From 0-14-0-80-60-11 sp049322355 (GTDB lineage Bacteria; Desulfobacterota; Desulfobaccia; Desulfobaccales; 0-14-0-80-60-11): a stretch of DNA of 64,000 bases. Shown in pieces: positions 51,513 through 60,175 of the stretch; within the stretch, counting starts at the first letter, position 1, and the number at the start of each line of letters is the position of its first letter. The stretch covers positions 186,001-250,000 of the forward strand of contig JBMORG010000001.1 of the NCBI GenBank assembly GCA_049322355.1, written 5' to 3'. The notes beneath the pieces were generated by a model. It was not told the DNA's origin. It saw only the letters and a program-made list of their open reading frames with translations, and searched no databases. The position numbers and the translations under genes were made by a program.

Positions 51513-52363
51513 TGCCGAACCTGACTCCAATCTTTAGACAGTTGAAGCAATAACCCGCTAAAGATGGTGTGACGTAAATTTAGCTCAATGCCAACAAGTT
51601 TCGGGTTTCCATGCAATCCGATCCTTGACCCTCAGGTGAGAGGAAAATACAGGAAGAAACTTTTAGCGATTGCTGAGAGCCTGATGGAGCTAAACAGTTC
51701 ATTCCTCTTGGGTCCGGCAGCTGTAACGGTCCTTTGGACCATAGTATCGTCCCGAGAGCCCGGAAATAATTCCGAAAAATCAAGTCGAGCCCCAATTGTT
51801 CCGACCTATAAGTTAATTATCGTCATGTTGCAGAATTACTTAAATCTGCCGAGGATTTTTCATCGGTGTTTCGATTGCCGGGGAAGGGCAGCGCAATGGC
51901 AGCACATGAGAAATTATCAAAAGCAAGCACCAGAAGGCAATATTTTCAACAAATCTACTTTTTGGGGAGGCAAAATGGAACAATTATGGAATAAATGTAG
52001 GACCTGATAGGGAAGATTTAGACAAAAAATATAAAAAGCAAGAAAGTAATATTATACAAGATTAGATAAAATTAAATGCCAAATAAAATATCATAGAAAT
52101 ATTTTTATTTTTATTGAAAAATGTGCAATGATAGGTGTAAGTGCCCTTTAATAACCCGCGCTAATCTATTAATATTATTGATTATTTACAGACAGGCTTA
52201 CATGCCTGCCTCGGTCCCTTCCTTTTTCCTCTCAAAATGAGGGAATTAGGATGCAAAAAATCGGAAATTCTCCAGCCAAAATTAGGGAAAGCCTCATATT
52301 GTTAAATTCAAGAGGCTATTATCTTTAAAGATTTGTCTATCGCCTTTATGAAAGGAGCAGGCC
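51513..52363. other. 851-nt AT-rich gap with no recognised gene
   Basis: The reading frame at 51588-52007 has no ribosome site or family resemblance. From ~51990 the sequence is strongly AT-rich, and a CAGGC/GCCTG inverted pair occurs at about 52193-52208. The last 150 nt before 52364 probably hold the promoter of the acyltransferase gene, but no clear -35/-10 pair was identified. Confidence 0.4.
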
Positions 52364-53356
52364 ATGTTTTCCCAAACCCTCTCGCTTCCCAAAATCTCCC
52401 TGAGCAAGTTTCTCCAAATGAAATTTAATAGCTGGTTGTTCCGTTACCTGCCTTTCTCTATCTCCCGTTGCTATATTATGCTTCTGGGCAGGCTCTATTA
52501 TCTCCTGAACTGGACGGAAAAAAACCTGATTCGGAATACCTTGGGCTACGTCTTCAGGAGAAAATTTGCGGCTCCTGAACTTAAGCGGAAAATCAAAGCC
52601 GGATTCAAGGGAATTTTCGACCATTACCACGAAAAGCTGTTCGTCGGGTATTCCCATTTCCCCCGGCTGTGTGAGTTCCTGAAAACCAAGGTCAAATTTG
52701 CCGGCGCCGAGAACCTGCAGGAAGCCCTGGACCAGGGCAAAGGGATTCTGCTGGTCACCGGCCATTTCGGGGCGGTGGAGTTCCTGCCCGGAGCCTTAGC
52801 CTTGAACGGTTATCCCACGTCCATGATCTGCCGCTTTCAAACCACGCGCCTGCGGGAATCCATGGGAGCCCGGGCCAAGGCGGTGGGCCTGGAACTCATT
52901 GACGCAGACGAAGGCAACATCATTATGGCGGCCATGAAGGCCCTCAAGCAAGGCCGGATTCTCATCACCGAATGTGATGAATTTGATGAATGGCGGGTAG
53001 ATACCCGGCGGCACAGTTATTTCCTCAACTGCCGGCTCCCTTCGGACCGGACCCTGGACCTGTTGCAGAAACGTTCCGGAGCCCAGGTTGTCACAGCTTT
53101 GGTGAAACGGGAAGGCAAGAAGCAATACACCTGTAATCTGACCTCGGTGGGGAACGGGGCTTTCCCGGCGAACATGTCGTGGAGCGAGCGTTGCCTTAGT
53201 GTGCTGGAGGATATGGTGGAAGATAGCCCGGAGCAATGGTACCAGTGGAAGAAGTTTGGGAAGATGATTCAATCTATCGTTGAGGTCGAACATGATTATC
53301 AAGAAACTGGATATCTGGCACCTGAAATTGGGTTTTCAATCCCCGATCAAGCATAG
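52364..53356 (+). CDS. LpxL/HtrB-like lipid A biosynthesis acyltransferase family protein
   Basis: A 330-residue protein. LVTGHFGAVEFLPGAL (HxxxxE) is the acyltransferase catalytic motif of the LpxL/M and mycobacterial PatA families. MICRFQTTRLRESMGARAKAVGLELID, RILITECDEFDEWRVDTRRHSYFLNC and QVVTALVKREG follow in the expected order. It should transfer an acyl chain to lipid A or a phosphatidyl-inositol-like lipid at the inner membrane. It overlaps the next gene by 65 nt, an unusually long coding overlap. Confidence 0.85.
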   Translation: MFSQTLSLPKISLSKFLQMKFNSWLFRYLPFSISRCYIMLLGRLYYLLNWTEKNLIRNTLGYVFRRKFAAPELKRKIKAGFKGIFDHYHEKLFVGYSHFPRLCEFLKTKVKFAGAENLQEALDQGKGILLVTGHFGAVEFLPGALALNGYPTSMICRFQTTRLRESMGARAKAVGLELIDADEGNIIMAAMKALKQGRILITECDEFDEWRVDTRRHSYFLNCRLPSDRTLDLLQKRSGAQVVTALVKREGKKQYTCNLTSVGNGAFPANMSWSERCLSVLEDMVEDSPEQWYQWKKFGKMIQSIVEVEHDYQETGYLAPEIGFSIPDQA

Positions 53357-54428
53357 TTTGGCGACCCACGAGGGCTCGGAAAACCTCGTGTTAAGAGTGA
53401 CCACGGCTGATGATATCATGGGTTACGGAGAGGGTGTCCCCCGGACTTTCGTTACCGGCGAAGTTCTCAGCGACAGTCTCTCCTTCCTCCATGAGGTTTT
53501 GGCGCCGGAATTATTGACCAGGAAGTTTCAATCTCCTCAGGGGTTGGTCATTGGCCTGGAAGACCTTTATCGGAACATGCAGGCTTGGCGCCACCCGGGA
53601 GCCTTTTGTGCCTTGGAAACGGCCCTCCTGGATGCCGCCGGCCATACCTGGCAGATGTCGGTGGCCGATCTCATCGGCCCTAAACTTAGGAAAAGCCTGG
53701 TGTATAGCGCGGTAATCCCCATGATGTCGCCGGAACAGATGGGTCAGATCTTTAACCTGGTCAAGTTGAATCACATGGGGTTCGTCAAACTGAAGGTAGG
53801 CACGGACCGCGACCTGGAAAACCTGAGACTGGCCCGGGAACAACTGGGCTTCGACGTGGATATCCGGGTGGATGCCAATTCAGCCTGGAGTCCCTCCGAG
53901 GCCATTGCCCGCCTGGCCGAGATGGAACCTTACCGCATCAGCGCAGTGGAGCAGCCGGTGGCCAAAGCCGACTTTGCCGGCCTGAAACAGGTACGGGAGG
54001 GCGTGCGAATTCCGGTGATCGCAGATGAGTCTTTGTGCACTGAAGAGGATGCCCGCCGTTTGATCGAGCTTGAGGCCTGTCAAATCTTTAACATCCGCCT
54101 GTCCAAGTGTGGCGGCCTGGGCGCAGCTACTCGGATCAGGCGGATGGCTGATGAGGCCGGCATTTTATGCCAGTTGGGTTGTCATGTGGGGGAAACCAGC
54201 ATCCTCTCGGCTGCGGGCCGTCATTTCGCCTTGACCGTCCCTCACCTGTCCTTTGTGGAAGGATCTTTTTCTCCCTTTCTGCTGGCCAAGGATGTGGTAT
54301 CCCAGCCGGTTATCTTTAACGGTGGCGGCATGGCTTACGAGCTTCCCGGCTCAGGTTTGGGGATTGAGGTTTTGGAGGAGGTCCTGGCCGAATTGGCCGT
54401 CTCACATCACGTGGAGGCAGTTCAATAG
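53292..54428 (+). CDS. Enolase-superfamily enzyme (mandelate racemase/muconate lactonising type)
   Basis: A 378-residue protein with all expected catalytic positions: K-x-K in VKLKVGTDRD near 160, Asp in VDANSAW, Glu in VEQPV, Asp in IADESLC, and Lys in LSKCGG. It fits the MLE subgroup that includes dipeptide epimerases and o-succinylbenzoate synthases. The specific substrate is not determined. The ATG at 53292 has GAGG 6 nt upstream and lies inside the acyltransferase gene, so the two are translationally linked. Confidence 0.85.
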   Translation: MIIKKLDIWHLKLGFQSPIKHSLATHEGSENLVLRVTTADDIMGYGEGVPRTFVTGEVLSDSLSFLHEVLAPELLTRKFQSPQGLVIGLEDLYRNMQAWRHPGAFCALETALLDAAGHTWQMSVADLIGPKLRKSLVYSAVIPMMSPEQMGQIFNLVKLNHMGFVKLKVGTDRDLENLRLAREQLGFDVDIRVDANSAWSPSEAIARLAEMEPYRISAVEQPVAKADFAGLKQVREGVRIPVIADESLCTEEDARRLIELEACQIFNIRLSKCGGLGAATRIRRMADEAGILCQLGCHVGETSILSAAGRHFALTVPHLSFVEGSFSPFLLAKDVVSQPVIFNGGGMAYELPGSGLGIEVLEEVLAELAVSHHVEAVQ

Positions 54429-54474
54429 TACCATTTTGCAGTATTCCCCTGCTCTCAAGCGTTGCCGAAACCTG

Positions 54475-55797
54475 CTAAAATTGGAAAGAACAGCTAAGTC
54501 CCAGGGAATGGACATTGCTGTTATAAGTACCATTGGCCTGCAACGGGGCCGCAACCCCATTGACGACAATGGTGTTGTTTTTTTCCCGCGTTTCGGACAG
54601 AATGAAGTTGTAGGCGATACCCAGGGTAAATCTGGTAAAGACCTTCATATCTCCGCCCACCGTGAAGATATGACGGTTGGCATCCGGCACCTGAGGCTCA
54701 AAACTGGAGTCCGGAACCGGGGTGAGATCGTAGATGTATCCGGCTCGGACCTTCATGCCTTCTCTGATTTCATAATTGGCGCCAAACCGGAAAGCCCAGG
54801 CATCATTCCAGTTTTTGGGGATGGTAACAGTGGGAGTCAGAACCCCGTTTACCAAAATCGGCCTATCTAAGTTGGTTTTCAATTTGGAATAAGACGACCA
54901 ACCCGTCCAGGTGGCGTCAAACTCGAAGGTGAATGGCACCAACCGGCTGTAGGAGATGCCCATGGTCAGGGAAGGGGGAAAGGTGAGGCCGGCGGACCCG
55001 TTAATTGAGGTGACGGGAGTTAAAGGCGGCGGCAGGTTGGTGGTGAGGTCGCCATTATGCTGTACCGAGATTTGACTCCGATAGGCGACCCCCAGCTTCA
55101 CCCCGGAAAGAGGTTCATACAGCAACCCAAAGTTATAGCCAAAGCCGTTGCCTTCGCCATCCAGGGTGATTTCTCCGTCTGGAAAGGTCAAGCCCCTGAA
55201 GACCACCGGAGTTTTGCGTTTAAGCTTCACCTTGGACCAGAGAAAATCAATCCCGGCCGCAACTGCAAGGTTGTCCAGAACTTTGACGGAGACTACCGGG
55301 TTCAGGGTGTAGGTTTTCAGGCTGGAGTAAGTGGTCAAATAACGGCCTGCCCAGGTGGGCGGCCAAGCACTCCCCAGGCCGAAAGGGGAAAAAAAGCCGA
55401 TGCCCAGGGCCACTCGGTTATGGACAGGAATGGCGATATAAGTTGTTAAGCTTTTGTATAAACGGTGGTTGGTCTGGGAGTCCTGGCCTCCACCGCTGAA
55501 GTCTCGGTCCGGGTAATTGAGGAACGATCCGACGTAAACTTGAGCCCGCTTCAGTTGATTGAGTCCGGCGGGATTATAAAAGATGGCTGAGGCATCACTG
55601 GCATCAGCCACAAAGGCATTGCCCTGGGCCATGGCCGCAGTCCCCTGCTGAATCAGGGCGAATCCGGCCCCATAGGCTGTGGCAGTACACCAGCACAAAA
55701 CCGGCATTACAACCAGTATTAGCAGGAGCAAACCATTTGTGGACCACAATAATTTGTAGAGGCTGTGAACCATCAATGAGTGGAAAAAGGAGAACAT
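54475..55797 (-). CDS. FadL/TodX-type outer membrane transport protein
   Basis: A 440-residue beta-barrel protein. An N-terminal hydrophobic region (LWSTNGLLLLILVVMPVLCW) and processing near AYGA are followed by GFALIQQGTAAMAQGNAFVADASDASAIFYNPAGL, the conserved N-terminal hatch of OmpP1/FadL/TodX, then repeated amphipathic strands ending in SLGLSCSFQF (a typical terminal Phe). It should carry long-chain fatty acids or aromatic hydrocarbons across the outer membrane. It converges with the enolase-superfamily gene, ending 46 nt away. The start at 55797 has a GAGG just upstream. Confidence 0.9.
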   Translation of the reverse strand: MFSFFHSLMVHSLYKLLWSTNGLLLLILVVMPVLCWCTATAYGAGFALIQQGTAAMAQGNAFVADASDASAIFYNPAGLNQLKRAQVYVGSFLNYPDRDFSGGGQDSQTNHRLYKSLTTYIAIPVHNRVALGIGFFSPFGLGSAWPPTWAGRYLTTYSSLKTYTLNPVVSVKVLDNLAVAAGIDFLWSKVKLKRKTPVVFRGLTFPDGEITLDGEGNGFGYNFGLLYEPLSGVKLGVAYRSQISVQHNGDLTTNLPPPLTPVTSINGSAGLTFPPSLTMGISYSRLVPFTFEFDATWTGWSSYSKLKTNLDRPILVNGVLTPTVTIPKNWNDAWAFRFGANYEIREGMKVRAGYIYDLTPVPDSSFEPQVPDANRHIFTVGGDMKVFTRFTLGIAYNFILSETREKNNTIVVNGVAAPLQANGTYNSNVHSLGLSCSFQF

Positions 55798-56320
55798 ATT
55801 GGCCTCATCGTGAATATTTTGATAAAATTAAAAAGGATTTTGAAAAAGACGGCACATTTAAAGTAGTTATTCGGCAATTATGCAAATTTTCAATAACCAT
55901 TAGTTTATTTAGACAATCTTTATAATTAGGCTTTACTATTAAAAGGAAAACATAATTTAGTCAAACTTTTTTTTACATCGGCTTTTTATTAATTTCTTAA
56001 CCTGGGAGTAGAGCTGGCTCGGAGGGCGTTGCTGAAAAGCGGCTGTCGGAAGATATAAAGGACTGGCTATCCAAAGGCTGCCAATCATAAGGTTTGTTAT
56101 TACTGGCTTGTTTGGGCAAATTCCTGCCTCAGCGAGTTATTTAAAAAAATATTTAACCGATGATCACTTTACTTATAAATAATTTTAATATTAATATTAA
56201 AAGAAACTTTGCGGTGAAAAACCGGTTCCGCAGACAAAAATTGGCCGACAGGAATCCTGAGATATTTGATCGAGGTCCGCTTTCCTCAAAATCCTCAGGG
56301 CAATATGTGGAGCTGTCCTT
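55798..56320. other. 523-nt AT-rich gap
   Basis: No gene or RNA was recognised. The region upstream of the FadL-like gene (55820-56000) is AT-rich and likely to hold its promoter. Confidence 0.4.
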
Positions 56321-56800
56321 ATGATTATTGGGGCGCGATGGAGAAGGGTGATTTTTCCGGTTCTGGTCACCGCCATTTTGATGGGATCCGGATGTGCCGA
56401 GTTCAACCTGAAGTCACCGTCTTCGGAGGTTAAGACTTTTTTTGTGGCCGGCCGCGAGGCCGATTTCTTGGGAATTTTATGTTCTACGTCCGGTTCCGTG
56501 GACCTGTCCGCCTACTCTCATTTAGCTGGGGTTAAATATCCTCCTACCCTCAAGGTGGATGTCCTGAACCGGCCGCCTTCCCGGCCTTATCATTCCTTTG
56601 CGGTGCTGGAATATGAGTCCTCTTCAAACTCCAACTCTGAGTCGCTGCTGGAAGGCTTGAAGAAAAAAGCCAGAGAGATCGGAGCAGATGCCATTATCAT
56701 CTGTCAACCAGGAGAGAGCCAAGGACTGCCGGGATTGCCGCATTCGACCAAAAGGCAAGCCGTCGCCATCAAGTACAAGTTGACGGGAGGGGCGAGTTAG
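56321..56800 (+). CDS. Lipoprotein of unknown function
   Basis: The 159-residue protein has a lipoprotein signal (IFPVLVTAILMGSGCAE, lipobox Cys near residue 25). The mature part contains YSHLAGVKYPPTLKVDVLNRPP, then SFAVLEYESSSNSNSESLLEGLKKKAREIGADAIIIC, a helix-strand pattern seen in small YbjQ-like or YfgG-like envelope proteins. Function unknown. The ATG has GGAG 8 nt upstream. Confidence 0.65.
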   Translation: MIIGARWRRVIFPVLVTAILMGSGCAEFNLKSPSSEVKTFFVAGREADFLGILCSTSGSVDLSAYSHLAGVKYPPTLKVDVLNRPPSRPYHSFAVLEYESSSNSNSESLLEGLKKKAREIGADAIIICQPGESQGLPGLPHSTKRQAVAIKYKLTGGAS

Positions 56801-56889
56801 GGAAATAATCCGCCTCACCCTTCGCCTCCACTGCGGCGGCGGCATAGATTTCCTTGCGCCTGAAGCAATTGACATTAAGGTAAGTTCAG

Positions 56890-56917
56890 GGGCACGGAGC
56901 GCCGTGCCCTCTAATTT
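56890..56917 (+). terminator. Hairpin with T-rich tail (GGGCACGG-AGCG-CCGTGCCC)
   Basis: A perfect 8-bp stem with a 4-nt loop, followed by TCTAATTTTGTGTTTTG, 90 nt after the lipoprotein gene. It could be its terminator or a dispersed palindromic repeat. Confidence 0.5.
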
Positions 56918-57067
56918 TGTGTTTTGCGTTTCAACCAAGAGGGCCCTGGGCTACCAGGTCATCCCAGGCGATAGCCCGCGTCTGCATAGGTTAGAAAGAC
57001 TGTGCTACGGGAAGGGATAATTTTTTAAGATAATTTGGTTGACGTGACCGGGAAGATGGCATAGCTT

Positions 57068-57565
57068 ATGATATCAGAATTATTTAAGAAATCGGTGTTG
57101 ATCTTCGGCTGTGGCAATATACTTTGGGGAGATGACGGGTTTGGGCCCGCGGTCATCCAGAGGCTAAAAGAACACTACCGCCTGCCCGAAAATGTCCTGG
57201 CCTTGGATGTGGGTACCAGCATCCGGGACATCCTGTTTGATCTGGTTTTGGCCGACCAGAAGCCCAAGAAGATTTTTATCATTGATGCAGTGGAATATCC
57301 CGACCGGAAGCCGGGCGAAGTTTTCGAAATTCCGGTGGAAGGCATTCCGGATAAAAAGATCTCCGACTTCTCTCTCCACCAATTTCCCACAGTCAATATG
57401 CTCCAGGAGCTTAAGGAGCATAGCCCCATTGATATCAAGATCATCGTGGCCCAGACCGAATCTATCCCGGACGAAGTGACTCCGGGCTTGTCGCCGGTCA
57501 TGGTGAACGCAGTGGAGACCACCTGTCAGCGTCTCATGGCGGAGCTTGAGGGAAAGGCCGAGTAA
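57068..57565 (+). CDS. NiFe-hydrogenase maturation protease (HycI/FrhD type)
   Basis: The 165-residue protein begins FGCGNILWGDDGFGPAVIQRL, the GxGNxLxxDDG signature, then has LALDVGTS and the His-containing FSLHQFPTVNML segment. These residues bind nickel and cut the C-terminal tail of the large subunit. The closest subgroup by feel is the FrhD/MvhD-like protease of F420- or heterodisulfide-linked hydrogenases. No hydrogenase structural gene is in the window. It converges with hypA. Confidence 0.9.
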   Translation: MISELFKKSVLIFGCGNILWGDDGFGPAVIQRLKEHYRLPENVLALDVGTSIRDILFDLVLADQKPKKIFIIDAVEYPDRKPGEVFEIPVEGIPDKKISDFSLHQFPTVNMLQELKEHSPIDIKIIVAQTESIPDEVTPGLSPVMVNAVETTCQRLMAELEGKAE

Positions 57566-57606
57566 ACCGCTCCCGCGCATTTCATCTGCATGTATATGCA
57601 TCCGTA

Positions 57607-57981
57607 TTACTCCCATCGAAGTTCGATGGATTCCACCCCCCGGCCCCCTTGCACCGGAGTGACGGCGCCGCAGCGGGGACACTCCACCAAAGGGGAGAGA
57701 TCGTGGGGGTCCACCGCGCCCTCGGGTAAAGATTCCTTATAACCGCATTTCTCACAGTCCAGGGCGACCGGTTCAATGGTCAGAAGGAGGCGGGAATTTT
57801 CCAGGGGCGTGCCTTTGACCAAAACCTCGTAAGCCTGCCGAGTGGCGGCCTCGGAGTGCACCGCCAGGGCTCCCACTTTCAGGACCACCGAAAGTTCGCT
57901 CCCGGTGGGGGTTTCTGCCTGCTTGTTAAGTTCTGCCAGGATGTGGGCGATTACCTGTTCCATTAATGAATATTCGTGCAA
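57607..57981 (-). CDS. hypA: Hydrogenase nickel-incorporation protein HypA
   Basis: A 124-residue protein. MHEYSLMEQVIAHI gives the N-terminal MHE/MHS nickel site and a zinc domain with CEKCG and CPRCG follows near residues 74-105. HypA delivers nickel to the NiFe-hydrogenase large subunit. There is a ~15-residue insertion relative to short homologues (PTGSELSVVLKVGALAVH is the usual beta strand). It converges on the maturation protease gene. Confidence 0.93.
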   Translation of the reverse strand: MHEYSLMEQVIAHILAELNKQAETPTGSELSVVLKVGALAVHSEAATRQAYEVLVKGTPLENSRLLLTIEPVALDCEKCGYKESLPEGAVDPHDLSPLVECPRCGAVTPVQGGRGVESIELRWE

Positions 57982-58200
57982 TGTTAACGCGCCTCCACTG
58001 GTTTCCTAAATTTTCTGCGAATCAGGCAACACCAAACGCTTTGTCAGAGGCATACCATATTTACTCCAGGGAAGCTAAAAATTTTCCCTGGTCTGACCCC
58101 CGAGGCCTGGAGGTGCAATCCTGCCTTGCCAATGGCGGACCCCGCTATTATATTAAGGTGCAGTGACGGACGCGGCTTCTGACAGCCAACAGGAGGAAAA

Positions 58201-58509
58201 ATGAACGACGAACCCCAGGGGACTCTCTCCCGCAAACAAGTAGCCATCCGTTTGCTCTATACTCTCCTTTATGTGGCCATCTTCGAGGTGGTCAAGACCA
58301 TCGTCCTGCTCACCGCCGTGTTTGAATACTTTTTCCTGTTGATCACCCTGCGGCACAATGAGCCCGCCAGGACTTTCGCCAACAAGGTGGCTGCTTATGG
58401 TTATCGGTTAATGCGCTACATAACCCTGAACGAGAATCAGCGTCCCTTTCCTTTTTCTGAGTTTCCTGGGGAAATTGAACTCCCCGACGAAGAGGTCAGG
58501 TTCGAATAA
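58201..58509 (+). CDS. DUF4389 small membrane protein
   Basis: A 102-residue protein with one or two hydrophobic helices (LLYTLLYVAIFEVVKTIVLL, AVFEYFFLLITL), then HNEPARTFANKVAAYGYRLMRYITLNENQRPFPF, typical of DUF4389 proteins, and an acidic tail. AGGAGG sits just upstream of the ATG. Function unknown. Confidence 0.82.
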   Translation: MNDEPQGTLSRKQVAIRLLYTLLYVAIFEVVKTIVLLTAVFEYFFLLITLRHNEPARTFANKVAAYGYRLMRYITLNENQRPFPFSEFPGEIELPDEEVRFE

Positions 58510-58609
58510 AACTCATGCTGCCATACCGGGGCTTATGGCTCGCCTGAGATTATCCCGGCCACCAGCTCGACCTGCGGTCGCGGCCAACTAGCTAAACCTC
58601 TGACTTACC

Positions 58610-59155
58610 ATGGCGCTAACACCGTTTTTTTCTCTGGTCCTGGTGGTTTTAGTCCTCTTTTCCGGCATCACCCCGAGCCGGGCGGAAGAAACGGCCATGA
58701 AGGCCAAGCAGTTTCCCACCAGTTATTTTTATCAGTATCAGAAGATTCCCATTTCAGAAAAAGAAAAGGTCCTGAACAAGATCGATGCGACTCTTAAGAA
58801 ACTCAACCGGGAGGGTTATGGGCTGATTGCCAAGGGGGCGGTCCTGGAAAAATTCGGTCCTGAAACCAAGACCTATGACAAGCTGACCATCCTGGATGAA
58901 AGCGGCCTGATCATCATGGTCCACCGGGTTCCAAACCTCTATTACCAATACGCCGGCCCGGGGGGGATCAACCCCAATATTTATCTGATTATCAAGGATG
59001 CCAGGGTGAATTTTCCGGAAAGTTACATCAGGTATGGCTACGTGGTGGAAGGTGACTATGCGGCCTATGCCCACAAGTTTGTGGATGCCATCAGGGAAGG
59101 TCTGGAGCGCGCTTCCGGTGGGGTGGGCCGGACGCCGGACCCGGCGCGCCGCTGA
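58610..59155 (+). CDS. Exported protein of unknown function
   Basis: A 181-residue protein with a signal peptide (LTPFFSLVLVVLVLFSGI, cleavage probably after SRA). The mature part is alpha/beta (KEKVLNKIDATLKKLNREGYGLIAKG, KLTILDESGLIIMVHR, INPNIYLIIKDARVNFPESY). No family is recognised. It follows the DUF4389 gene by ~100 nt and may be periplasmic. Confidence 0.6.
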   Translation: MALTPFFSLVLVVLVLFSGITPSRAEETAMKAKQFPTSYFYQYQKIPISEKEKVLNKIDATLKKLNREGYGLIAKGAVLEKFGPETKTYDKLTILDESGLIIMVHRVPNLYYQYAGPGGINPNIYLIIKDARVNFPESYIRYGYVVEGDYAAYAHKFVDAIREGLERASGGVGRTPDPARR

Positions 59156-59214
59156 GGCTTAAGCCAACTTAACCGGTGGCTGTGGCTTGTTGGGCCGGGG
59201 CGAAAACACCCGCT

Positions 59215-59535
59215 TTAAACTACTTCCAAAATGGTGACTACCCCCTCCACGATGGCATCGGCCACCTCTACTTCCGCAACCTCCTCCCCTGCAGCGGAGG
59301 CGGCCTGTTCAACTCCGGCGGCAACCAACTGGCCCAGGACCGGGGTGTCTTTTTTGTCATCGTCTGCGGCCAGGGATTTCAGTTCGTCCACCAGGGCGAA
59401 ATAGCCGTGGAGCGCGGCTTTGGCCAGGGGCCGGGCGGCCTTGGCCAATACCGGCAACACGATAGGGGCCAGGAGGGCCAATCCGACCCCGACCAGCACT
59501 CCGGAAGCCGGCCCTTTCAGAAAATCTTTGAACAT
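59215..59535 (-). CDS. DUF5132-like small membrane-associated protein
   Basis: A 106-residue protein starting MFKDFLKGPASGVLVGVGLALLAPIVLPVLAK, then ARPLAKAALHGYF, and an acidic, Ala/Val-rich C-terminal half. The pattern (short basic start, one helix, RPLAK, helical tail) resembles DUF5132. GGGAGGG precedes the ATG at 59535, which is better than the longer frame starting at 59643. Function unknown. Confidence 0.6.
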   Translation of the reverse strand: MFKDFLKGPASGVLVGVGLALLAPIVLPVLAKAARPLAKAALHGYFALVDELKSLAADDDKKDTPVLGQLVAAGVEQAASAAGEEVAEVEVADAIVEGVVTILEVV

Positions 59536-59741
59536 ATTCCCTCCCTGACAGGAAAACTTCTGGTTTTCTTTATACTCACACCAGATATTGGTGTCAATGC
59601 GCCTGACCGGAGGATTGTTTGCTGCCGGAAGGGTACATCTCAACTGCTAATTGCTAACAGCTAATCGGTAATCGCGAAAAAAAGGCCCGCGCCACAAAGT
59701 GGACACGAGCCTCGGGGGGGGGGATGATGAGAGTAATATAT

Positions 59742-59966
59742 TTATACGCAGCAGGAAGGGGCGGTTTCCATGATGGCGGGTTCGTAAAAAGCCACATCGC
59801 CGTCCTTCCAACTGAATTTATATACATGGCCCTTGAAGCAGATGCACTGGTTTACCATCATGATCAGACGCTCCACCAGGCGGCCGTGCCGGGGGTCAGC
59901 CAAGACCGCGACCAAGGGTTTTCTGGGTTCCGGGGTCCAATCATAATCCATGCCGTATTCGTCCAT
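59742..59966 (-). CDS. Small protein of unknown function
   Basis: A 74-residue protein (MDEYGMDYDWTPEPRKPLVAVL..., GRLVERLIMMVNQCICFKGHVYKFSW...) with a final Cys-Cys-Val. GAGG lies upstream of the ATG. It may be redox-active or metal-binding given three cysteines and a His, but that is speculation. It is flanked by a small-membrane-protein gene and lepA. Confidence 0.5.
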   Translation of the reverse strand: MDEYGMDYDWTPEPRKPLVAVLADPRHGRLVERLIMMVNQCICFKGHVYKFSWKDGDVAFYEPAIMETAPSCCV

Positions 59967-60175
59967 CAAATATAACCTCGCTCAAGTTCACGGCTTTACA
60001 CCGTGCAAATTTCTATGAACATTATAAGTTCTATACAAAAAAATAGCTATAAAAATTTAAATCTGATGTGGCATCTAACTTGTTAAAATCTAAAAGGTGG
60101 ACGCCTATAAATATAAAGGGTAAAATAATTAGTTGAACTGAATGGATTTCTTGAGGAATCGGTTTCTCATAATTT

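Noticed and set aside
51588..52007. 139-codon plus-strand ORF in the gap before the acyltransferase gene
   Set aside because: No ribosome site, no recognisable motif, mixed composition running into AT-rich non-coding sequence.
57607..57981. hypA and the maturation protease as part of a hydrogenase operon in this window
   Set aside because: They converge rather than share a transcript and no structural hydrogenase gene is present.
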